Assembly: GCF_001570525.1 (NCBI RefSeq)
Contig: NZ_BBXC01000008.1
Location: 523,841 to 587,840 of the forward strand
DNA from: Herbidospora sakaeratensis
GTDB lineage: Bacteria > Actinomycetota > Actinomycetes > Streptosporangiales > Streptosporangiaceae
Direction of reading: 5' to 3'
DNA length: 64,000 nucleotides
Below, piece by piece: positions 43,801 to 50,722 of the stretch (positions are counted from its first letter, which is position 1; each line of letters begins with the position of its first letter). The translations under genes were made by a program, and so were the position numbers. Under the pieces are notes generated by a model that searched no databases, was not told where the DNA came from, and worked only from the letters and a program-made list of their open reading frames with translations.

Positions 43801-46082
43801 TGGCCCGCATGCGCAAGGCCGGGCACGAGGTCACGCTGATGCGATTGTTCTCCCACCCGACCGTGCGCGAGCTGGCCCGCGCGGACGCCGGCTCCGGCGG
43901 CCTGCTGCACCGGCTCACCCCCGCGCGTCCCGTCACGGCCTCGCTCGTCTGCGCGCCCTACGGCGGCGGCAGCGCCGTCGTCTTCAAGCCGCTGGCCGAC
44001 GCGATGCCCGCCGACTGGGCGCTGCACTCGATCGCGGTGCCCGGCAACGAACTGGGCGAGGAGCCACGCCCGACCGACGAGGTCGCCGACCAGGTGACCG
44101 CCGAGATCCTGGCGGGCGTCGAGGGCCGCGTCGTCCTCTACGGCCACTGCGGCGCGGGCACCACCCTGATCGCGGCCATCGCCCGCCGCCTCGAAGCGGC
44201 CGGCCGCCCGGCCGAGGCCGTCTACCTGGGCGGCGTGTTCCCCTTCACCCGGCCCCGGGGCCTGTTCACCCGGTTCGGCGAGTGGCTGGAGGACCACGGC
44301 AGCGACCAGTCGCGCATCAACGCCCTGGTGGCCTCGGGCCTCGACGTGGCCGAGTTCGACCAGGACGAGCTGGAGCTCATCGTCCGCAACCGGCGGCGCG
44401 GCACCCGGGAGGCCGAGCAGTACTTCGCCCGGCTCTTCGAGGAGGGCGGCGAGCCGCTGTCGGCCCCGGTGATCGCGGTGGCCGGGGAACGCGACCCGGT
44501 CATGGAGTTCTACCAGGAGCGCTACCGGGAGTGGCACTGCCTGTCCCGGGTGACGGCCTGCGTGGTGCTCGACGAGGCGGCGCACTACTTCGTGAAGTAC
44601 CGGGCGCGGGAGCTGGCCACCATCGTGACCACCGTCCACGCCGACCTCGACACGGCCGAGGGCCCGGGGTCGTGGTGGGTCGAGGGCGTCTCGCGGACCA
44701 CGCCGGAGAGCCCTCCCGGTCTGCCCCAGTCGGCCGGGCCCGCGCCGAGCCTGCGGCGTTTCCTGGTGCTCGCGGCGGGTCAGCTCGTCTCGATGACGGG
44801 ATCGGCGCTGACCGAGTTCGCCGTCCCGCTCTGGATCTACCTGGAGACGGGCTCGCTGGCGAACTTCGCGCTGTTCTCGGTGCTGGGCCTGCTGCCGGGG
44901 CTGCTCGCCGCCCCGCTCGCGGGGGCGGTGGTCGACCGGTTCAACCGGCGGGCGGTGCTGATGTGCGCCGACATCGCGGCCGGGGGGACCCAGCTCGCGC
45001 TGGGCATCCTGGTCTGGACCGGAACGATACAGATCTGGCATGTCTACCCGTTGCTCGTGACGTTGTCGGTCGCGCTCACCTTCCAGCGGGTCGCGTACGC
45101 CTCGGCGATCCCGCAGCTCGTGCCGAAGCGGTTCCTCGGGCACGCCAACGGGGTGGTCGGCATGGCCAACGGGGTCGCGCAGCTCGTGGTCCCGCTGGTC
45201 GCGGCGGGGCTGCTCGCGGTGATCGGGCTGGGCGGCATCCTGGTCATCGACGTGGTCAGCTACGTGGTCGCGATCGTCGTGCTGGCCGTGATCAGGTTCC
45301 CGCGCACCCTGCCGTGGAAGCGGCGCGAGACCGTGCTGAAGGAGATGGCCGAGGGCTTCCGCTACACCTGGGGCCACCTGGGCATCCGGCGGATGTTGTT
45401 GTTCTTCGCGGTCGTGAACCTGTTCATGTCGCCGCTGTTCCTGCTGGTCTCGCCGCTGGTGCTGAGCTTCGCCGACACCGCCGACGTCGGGCGGGTGGCG
45501 TTCTTCGGCGGGCTCGGGGTGTTCCTGGGCGGCCTGGCCATGACCTTCTGGGGCGGCCCGCGCCGGCTGCGGCTGCGCGGCCAGTTGTTCGCCACGCTCT
45601 CGCTGGCGGCGTTCGCGCTGGTGGTCGGCGTGCGGGAGGACCTGGTCGTGATCGCGGTCGGCGTGTTCGGCATGTTCGCGTCGCTGACCGTGCTGAACGG
45701 CGTCTACAACACGATCATCCAGGTGAAGGTGCCCCAGCGGTTCCACGGCCGGGTCTTCGCGCTCAACCAGCTTGTGGCCTTTTCGACACTCCCGATCGGC
45801 TATGGGCTGATCGCCCCCTACGGAACGGCGCTGTTCGAGCCGTTGATGGCCGCGGACGGCCCGCTGACCAGCACGGTCGGCCTGATCATCGGCACCGGGG
45901 AGGGCCGTGGGATCGCTCTCATGTACGTCCTGTTCGCCCTGGTCATGGCGGCCGCGGTCGCCGTTGGGACGCGGATGCGGCGGTTGTGGAATTTCGATCT
46001 GGAGGTTCCGGACGCCATCCCCGACGATGTCATCGGGTTCGCCGAAATCGGCGCGAAAAGGCAAAGCACGGAGGAAAAGTGA
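40893..46082 (+). CDS. NRPS fused to an exporter: C-A-T-TE-MFS
   Basis: One 1729-residue protein holds a condensation domain (1-~440, HHAVTDG near 161), an adenylation domain (~455-940; YTSGTTGRPKG near 594), a carrier domain (LGGHSL near 960), an alpha/beta-hydrolase thioesterase (~1025-1275) and a complete MFS transporter (~1286-1700). The ten A-domain pocket residues read by hand against GrsA are D-F-T-K-I-G-H-V-G-K, closest to the aspartate code. The TE elbow is GHCGAG, so the nucleophile is Cys1086 instead of Ser. The start is TTG 40893 with GGAG at 40882-40885. It shares a GTGA overlap with the carrier-protein gene. It acts at the membrane if the fusion is not cleaved. Confidence 0.93.
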   Translation: MTSLSPAKQALLARRLQRRTVSETIAPRSPEVVPPLSHAQERLWFLEHYRAGTTAYTVPFTARLTGDLDAAVFAAAVTEVSRRHESLRMRFLASDDGLPEVVVDAEPTTEFSLVEAGSEEAARELMAAQLARTFDLSAGGLLRVLLIRLAPGDHVLLMAAHHAVTDGWSGEILLRELLTLHAGGALDPLPIQYGDYALWERTRDHTRDLAYWRERLTGVPPLELPLDFPRPAEQTTAGRSRRFRVDPRLLARFADQGVTPYMVMLAALQLTLGRWSGQSDFAVGSPVSGRPLPELEPLAGMFVNTLAMRADLSGDPTFGEFLLRVRDSCLDAYAHQEMPFDKLVGELKVERDVSRSAVFQVLLALQNYRAPEDNGLAVSPFHPEATVSRFDLAFYLWDDDLLVIYNPDLFRPETVARLTDSLTTVLGAAPETPLSQVAWVPDAGEVLALGVAAPARPLSARLLHELPSGGDAPAVVFGDDVLTYRELDLRANHLAHRLCSLGIRPGDRVAVCLEQSAGLAVALLGVLKAGAAYVPLDPEQPDDRLAYLIGDSGARVSVTGRPLPGGTVEVGLEPGEADAPPGTGVTPDDLAYVIYTSGTTGRPKGVAVQHREVLTYLSGVRERFGVEDGKVFALPQSLAFDFGVTIFYLSLMTGGTLHLIPPKSTDPWPVRPDYLKMTPSHLAALDVDPPKELLILGGEASTVGWASDLAAHCRVVNHYGPTEATVGVTTFEVEPGQTGQATLPIGRPLPGARVYVLDEHLRPVAAGVTGEIYLGGDRLARGYLGKPALTAEKFLPDPYGPPGSRVYRTGDLGRWTHDGVLQFLGRRDLQVKIRGYRVELSEVETVLAEHPAVAQAVVELRDQRLVAYLVGDEIPATEVRAWAKDRLPDYMVPARWTWLDVLPLKSHGKVDRAALPSPDEPVMTGLVAPETEAEETIAAIWAAVLGLERVGVTDDFFDLGGHSLLAMQVVARMRKAGHEVTLMRLFSHPTVRELARADAGSGGLLHRLTPARPVTASLVCAPYGGGSAVVFKPLADAMPADWALHSIAVPGNELGEEPRPTDEVADQVTAEILAGVEGRVVLYGHCGAGTTLIAAIARRLEAAGRPAEAVYLGGVFPFTRPRGLFTRFGEWLEDHGSDQSRINALVASGLDVAEFDQDELELIVRNRRRGTREAEQYFARLFEEGGEPLSAPVIAVAGERDPVMEFYQERYREWHCLSRVTACVVLDEAAHYFVKYRARELATIVTTVHADLDTAEGPGSWWVEGVSRTTPESPPGLPQSAGPAPSLRRFLVLAAGQLVSMTGSALTEFAVPLWIYLETGSLANFALFSVLGLLPGLLAAPLAGAVVDRFNRRAVLMCADIAAGGTQLALGILVWTGTIQIWHVYPLLVTLSVALTFQRVAYASAIPQLVPKRFLGHANGVVGMANGVAQLVVPLVAAGLLAVIGLGGILVIDVVSYVVAIVVLAVIRFPRTLPWKRRETVLKEMAEGFRYTWGHLGIRRMLLFFAVVNLFMSPLFLLVSPLVLSFADTADVGRVAFFGGLGVFLGGLAMTFWGGPRRLRLRGQLFATLSLAAFALVVGVREDLVVIAVGVFGMFASLTVLNGVYNTIIQVKVPQRFHGRVFALNQLVAFSTLPIGYGLIAPYGTALFEPLMAADGPLTSTVGLIIGTGEGRGIALMYVLFALVMAAAVAVGTRMRRLWNFDLEVPDAIPDDVIGFAEIGAKRQSTEEK

Positions 46083-46399
46083 ACGTAGAGCGGGTCATGC
46101 GGCTCTGGAGCGAAATCCTCGGCGTTCCGGTGACGTCACCGGACGACGACTTCTTCGATCTCGGCGGTCAGTCGCTCTCGATGGTGCAGTTCCTGGCCCG
46201 GGTGGAGGGCGAGTTCGGCGTGGAGTTGCCGATCGAGGTGCTGTTCGCGGGCGACCTGACCGCGTCCGGGGCGGCACGGGCCATCCAGGACGTGCTCGAC
46301 GAGGAGGGCGACGACGTCGACGCGCTGCTCGCCGAGGTCGACGCCCTGCCGGCGGGCGAGATCAAGGCGCTCCTGGGAGACCGCACGTGGCACGAGTGA
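46079..46399 (+). CDS. Free-standing peptidyl carrier protein
   Basis: The 106-residue protein is a discrete carrier domain: DDDFFDLGGQSLSMVQF contains the Ser that takes the phosphopantetheine arm. An acidic tail follows (VLDEEGDDVDALLAEVD). GTG 46079 overlaps the stop of the NRPS-MFS gene (GTGA), so the two are translated together. It may hold an amino acid in trans during tailoring, glycosylation or hand-over between the two modules. No separate A domain for it is present, so its loading enzyme is one of the two NRPS A domains or a distant one. Confidence 0.9.
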   Translation: MNVERVMRLWSEILGVPVTSPDDDFFDLGGQSLSMVQFLARVEGEFGVELPIEVLFAGDLTASGAARAIQDVLDEEGDDVDALLAEVDALPAGEIKALLGDRTWHE

Positions 46400-47625
46400 T
46401 CATGTCCACGCACGGCAGCCATGGTGACGTGCTGCCGTTCGTGGCCCTGGGCCGGGCGCTGCGCGAGCGTGGTCACGAGGTCGAGCTGCTCACCCACGGC
46501 CCCTTCCGGGACCTGGCCGAGCGGGCCGGCCTGGAGTTCACCGCGATCGACACGAAGGAGGCGTACGAGGCGAACCTGGCGGACACTCCCCCGCTGCTGG
46601 GCGCCGGCCTCCGGCGGTGGCGCGACTACTACGACGCCAACGGCCTGTTCGAGCAGATCGCCTTCGAGACCCGGCACACGATGGAACGATACGTTCCCGG
46701 CGAGACGATCCTGGTGGGGCGGCACACCACGGCCATCTCCACGCTGTTCGCGGCCGAGGCGCTCGACGCCCCGGCGGCCTGGGTGGCGGTGACGCCGATC
46801 CAGTACATGTCCGAGCGCGGCGTCGCGCACACCTACGCCCGGACCATGGCCGACCGCCTCGACGCCGTCCGGGAGGTCCACGGGCTGCCGCCCGTCCGCG
46901 ACTGGGCGGCGTGGTTCGCCTCGGCCACCCTCGACGTCGCGCTGTGGCCCGCGTGGTTCGACCAGGCGGGCACCCCCGCCCCCAGCCGGGTGCGGCTGAC
47001 CGGCGCGCCGCTCGGCGACGCGGGCGGCGACCACGAACTCCCGCCGGAGGCCGAGGAACTGCTCGACCAGGACGCCGTCCTGGTCACCGGCGGGACCGGC
47101 CGGATGTTGCACCAGCGGTTCTACGAGGTCGCCGTCGAGGCCTGCCGGGCCGTCGGGCGGCCGGCGCTGCTGGCCGTACGGCACCGCGATCTGGTGCCCG
47201 GGACGCTGCCCGACGGCATGCGCTGGTTCCCCGGCCTGCCGTTCGACCGGGTCGTCCCGCGGGTGGGGGCGATCCTGCACCACGGCGGCATCGGCACCCT
47301 GATCAGGGCGGCCGCGTCGGGCACCCCGCAGGTCGTGCTCGCCCACGGGTTCGACCGGGCGGAGAACGGCGCCCGCGTCGCGGCGGCCGGGCTCGGGTCG
47401 TGGCTGCCCGAGCAGCGGTGGTCGCCCGAGGAGGCGGCGGCGCTGCTGAAGACCGCGCTGACCGGGCCGCGTGTCCGGGTGCCCGCCGACGGCGGGCTCG
47501 GCGCGGCGGCCGAGGCGATCGAAGGGCTGGCCGGACGCCCGGCCCCCTACTCGGCCAGACATCTACTCACCCGGGAGGAGCGTCTGACGCTCGCCCGCCG
47601 ACTGCGTTCAGGAGAGACGGCATGA
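46387..47625 (+). CDS. GT1-family (MGT-type) glycosyltransferase
   Basis: The 412-residue protein begins MARVIMSTHGSHGDVLPFVALGRAL, the standard N-terminus of macrolide/antibiotic GT1 enzymes. The C-terminal nucleotide-sugar site reads HHGGIGTLIRAAASGTPQVV, then FDRAENGARV. It should move a sugar from UDP- or dTDP-sugar to a small acceptor in the cytoplasm. GTG 46387 follows GGGAGA and overlaps the carrier gene by 13 bases; the stop overlaps the next start as ATGA. Its place inside the NRPS operon says that the peptide, or a pathway intermediate, is glycosylated, perhaps for self-protection. Confidence 0.92.
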   Translation: MARVIMSTHGSHGDVLPFVALGRALRERGHEVELLTHGPFRDLAERAGLEFTAIDTKEAYEANLADTPPLLGAGLRRWRDYYDANGLFEQIAFETRHTMERYVPGETILVGRHTTAISTLFAAEALDAPAAWVAVTPIQYMSERGVAHTYARTMADRLDAVREVHGLPPVRDWAAWFASATLDVALWPAWFDQAGTPAPSRVRLTGAPLGDAGGDHELPPEAEELLDQDAVLVTGGTGRMLHQRFYEVAVEACRAVGRPALLAVRHRDLVPGTLPDGMRWFPGLPFDRVVPRVGAILHHGGIGTLIRAAASGTPQVVLAHGFDRAENGARVAAAGLGSWLPEQRWSPEEAAALLKTALTGPRVRVPADGGLGAAAEAIEGLAGRPAPYSARHLLTREERLTLARRLRSGETA

Positions 47626-50600
47626 CCCCGGCTCAGTTACGCGCCTGGTTCCTCCAGCAGTTCGACCCCGAGGACGCCGCCTTCAACCTGCACCGGGTCA
47701 GGCTGCTGACCGGGCCGCTCGACCCGGCCGCGCTCGAGAAGGCGGTGACGGCGCTGGCCCGGCGGCACGAGACGCTCCGGACCCGGTTCCCCGCCGTCGA
47801 CGGGCGGCCGGTGCTGGTCGTCGAACCGGCCGAGCCGGTCGAGGTCGAGTGGTTGCGGGCGTCGTCGGCCGAGGAGGCGGAGGCGCTCGTCGCCGCACGC
47901 ACCAACCGGCCCTTCGACCTGGTCGGCGACCTGCCGTTCCGGGTGTCGGTGGTCGGGCTCGGCCCCGAGAGCCACGTGCTGGTCGTGGTGGTCCACCACA
48001 TCATCTGCGACGGCTGGTCGCTGGACGTCCTCATGGACGACCTGGCGGTCTTCTACGGCGGCGGCGAGCCCGAGCCGCTGCAGATCACCGCCCGGGAACA
48101 CGCCGAGCAGACGCCGGAGATCGACCCGAAGGAGCTGGCGTACTGGCGCGAGCGCCTGGCCGACCCGCCGACCCTGGAGCTGCCGGCCGACCGGCCCCGC
48201 CCGGCCGAACGGGTCGGGCGCGGCGACGAGACGGCCTTCCGCATCCCGGCGTCGCTGGTCTCGCGGCTCTCCGAGGTCGCCCGCGGCTCGCGCTGCACGC
48301 TGTTCGCGCTGCTGCTGGCGGCCTACCAGGTGCTGCTGTCGCGGCACTCCGGCCAGGACGACGTGACCGTCGGCGTGCCCGACGGCGGGCGCGACACCGA
48401 GGAGACGCACGCCCTGGTGGCGGGCCTGTCGGGGATGCTGGTGCTGCGCGGCGACCTGTCGGGCGACCCGCCGTTCCAGAAGTTCCTGCGCGGCACGATG
48501 GCCTCCCTGCTGGGGGCGCTGTCGCGGCGGCGGGTGCCGTTCGAGCGGCTCGTCGAGGAGCTCGACATCGGCCGCGACCTCAGCGTCACGCCGTTCTACC
48601 AGACCACGCTCACCCTGCACCCGGGCGAGCTGGAGCGCGAGCAGCACTTCTCCGGGCTGACGGCGACCCCCTTCCCGCACGGCTGGAAGTGGGTGCGCTG
48701 CGACGTCGCGGTCGACGTCTTCTGGGCCGGGGACGACAGCGGCGACCTGGTGACCGTGGTCCGCTACGACACCGACCTGTTCGACGAGCCGACCGTCACG
48801 GCCCTGTTCGAACGGTTCCGGGTGCTGCTGCGCGGCATCGCCGACGACCCTGCGCTGCCGATCTCGCGGCTGCCCCTCATGACCGACGACGAGCGCGACC
48901 GGCTCGTCACCACCTGGAACGCCACCGGCCGGCCGGTCCCCGCGCCGCTGCCCCGGCTGTTCGCCGAGCAGGCGGCCCGCACCCCCGACGCCATCGCCTT
49001 CTCCGACGGCGAGCACGTGCTGACCTACGCCGAACTCGATCAGGCCGCCGGCCGGATCGCGGGGCGGCTCGGCGACCGGCGGGGCTCGGTCGTGGCGGTG
49101 TGCGTCGACCGGTCGGTGCGGGTGCTGCCCGCGCTGCTGGGCGTGATGCGGTCGGGGGCGGCGTACCTGCCGATCGATCCCGACAACCCCCCGGCCCGCA
49201 TCCAGTACATGCTGGAGGACTCCGGCGCGGCGCTGGTGCTGGCCGACGAGGGGCCCGCGGAGCGCCTCCCGGCCGACGTCAAGGTCGTCACGGTCTCCGA
49301 GGCCCTGGCGGCCGACCCGTCCGACCGGTTCCCGCCGGGGCCCGGCGACCACGCGTACACCCTCTACACCTCGGGCTCCACCGGGCGGCCCAAGGGGGTG
49401 GTGATCCGGCACTCGGCGCTGGCGAACTTCCTGGCCGGGATGGCCGACCTGCTCGGGTCGGACCCCGGGCAGGTCTGGCTGGTGCTCTCGTCGGTGTCGT
49501 TCGACATCTCGGCGCTGGAGCTCTACCTGCCGCTGGTCGGCGGGGGCCGGGCCGTCATCGCCGGGCGCGACGTCGCGGTCGACGGCGCGGCGCAGATCAA
49601 GCTGATCGAGGACGCCGGGGTCACCCACATCCAGTCGACGCCGTCGGGCTGGCGGGTATTGATCGAGGCCGGGTTCGCCGATCCGGAGATCACCGGCCTG
49701 GTCGGCGGCGAGGCGCTGCCCGAGGAGCTGTCGCGCGAGCTGCGGCCGAGGCTCGGCCGCCTGGTCAACGTGTACGGCCCCACCGAGACCACCATCTGGT
49801 CGACGACCTGGGAGGTGCCGCCCGGCGGCGGGGAGCCCCGGATCGGGCGGCCGATCGCCAACACCACCTGCTACGTCGCCGACCGCGCGGGCGGCGTCGC
49901 GCCGACGTTCGTCGCGGGCGAGCTGCTGATCGGCGGGGCCGGGCTGGCCGACGGCTACCACGGCCGCCCGGAGCTGACCGCCGAGCGGTTCGTCGAGTTC
50001 GCGGGCGAGCGGGTCTACCGGACCGGCGACCGGGCCCGGTGGGGCTTCGACGGGAACCTGGAGTTCCTCGGCCGGATGGACAACCAGGTCAAGGTCCGCG
50101 GGTTCCGGGTGGAGCCGGGCGAGGTCGAGGCGGCGATCCTCACCTGCCCGGGGGTCGACCAGGCGGCGGTGACGGCGCGGGGCGACATCCTCGTCGGCTA
50201 CATCGTCGGCGACGCCGACCTCGGCGACCTGCGCGACCACCTGGAGAAGATCCTTCCGGCGTACATGATGCCGGCGCTCTGGACCCGCCTGGGGTCGATG
50301 CCGATGACCATCAGCGGCAAGGTCGACCGCAAGGCGCTGCCCGATCCGGTGGCCGAGAGCGGCGCGGAGTTCGTCGAGCCGCGCACCGACGCCGAACGCC
50401 TGGTGGCCGACATCTGGCAGGAGGTCCTCGGCCTCGACCGGATCGGCGCGCTCGACGACTTCTTCGCCGTCGGCGGCCACTCCCTGATCGCGGTACGGGT
50501 GGCGGCCCGCATCCGCGCGATCATCGACCTCGACGTGCCGATCAGGTATCTGTTCCTCCGCCGGACGGTCGAGGAGCTGGCCAGGACCATCGAGGACCTG

Positions 50601-50657
50601 CTGGCCGAGGAGTTCGACGAGCTGACCGACGAGGAGGCGGCGCGGCTGGTGGATTGA
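47622..50657 (+). CDS. NRPS module C-A-T
   Basis: The 1011-residue protein has a condensation domain (1-~430, HHIICDG at ~125-131), an adenylation domain (~445-915, YTSGSTGRPKG near 582) and a carrier domain (VGGHSL near 953). It has no thioesterase. The A-domain pocket residues read by hand are D-I-L-Q-L-G-V-I-W-K, one change from the published glycine code. ATG 47622 overlaps the glycosyltransferase stop (ATGA). Because the other module ends in a TE, this one probably acts first, with its C domain accepting an acyl or aminoacyl donor. The C-terminus ends in an acidic helix that may dock to the partner. The stop TGA lies within the TTGACA of the next promoter. Confidence 0.93.
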   Translation: MTPAQLRAWFLQQFDPEDAAFNLHRVRLLTGPLDPAALEKAVTALARRHETLRTRFPAVDGRPVLVVEPAEPVEVEWLRASSAEEAEALVAARTNRPFDLVGDLPFRVSVVGLGPESHVLVVVVHHIICDGWSLDVLMDDLAVFYGGGEPEPLQITAREHAEQTPEIDPKELAYWRERLADPPTLELPADRPRPAERVGRGDETAFRIPASLVSRLSEVARGSRCTLFALLLAAYQVLLSRHSGQDDVTVGVPDGGRDTEETHALVAGLSGMLVLRGDLSGDPPFQKFLRGTMASLLGALSRRRVPFERLVEELDIGRDLSVTPFYQTTLTLHPGELEREQHFSGLTATPFPHGWKWVRCDVAVDVFWAGDDSGDLVTVVRYDTDLFDEPTVTALFERFRVLLRGIADDPALPISRLPLMTDDERDRLVTTWNATGRPVPAPLPRLFAEQAARTPDAIAFSDGEHVLTYAELDQAAGRIAGRLGDRRGSVVAVCVDRSVRVLPALLGVMRSGAAYLPIDPDNPPARIQYMLEDSGAALVLADEGPAERLPADVKVVTVSEALAADPSDRFPPGPGDHAYTLYTSGSTGRPKGVVIRHSALANFLAGMADLLGSDPGQVWLVLSSVSFDISALELYLPLVGGGRAVIAGRDVAVDGAAQIKLIEDAGVTHIQSTPSGWRVLIEAGFADPEITGLVGGEALPEELSRELRPRLGRLVNVYGPTETTIWSTTWEVPPGGGEPRIGRPIANTTCYVADRAGGVAPTFVAGELLIGGAGLADGYHGRPELTAERFVEFAGERVYRTGDRARWGFDGNLEFLGRMDNQVKVRGFRVEPGEVEAAILTCPGVDQAAVTARGDILVGYIVGDADLGDLRDHLEKILPAYMMPALWTRLGSMPMTISGKVDRKALPDPVAESGAEFVEPRTDAERLVADIWQEVLGLDRIGALDDFFAVGGHSLIAVRVAARIRAIIDLDVPIRYLFLRRTVEELARTIEDLLAEEFDELTDEEAARLVD

Positions 50658-50698
50658 CAGGGCCCGTCCCGGATCCCTTCAATGGAGAGCGCTCTCCA
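50654..50698 (+). promoter_or_regulatory. Promoter and LacI-family operator of the second GH3 gene
   Basis: TTGACA (50654-50659) overlaps the NRPS stop codon; TTCAAT (50678-50683) follows after 18 bases. The operator TGGAGAGCGCTCTCCA starts on the last base of the -10 (50683-50698), so repressor binding would exclude RNA polymerase. The gene can therefore be transcribed both from the NRPS operon and by itself. Confidence 0.7.
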
Positions 50699-50722
50699 AC
50701 CCACTCAGACGCGGGGGGATCT

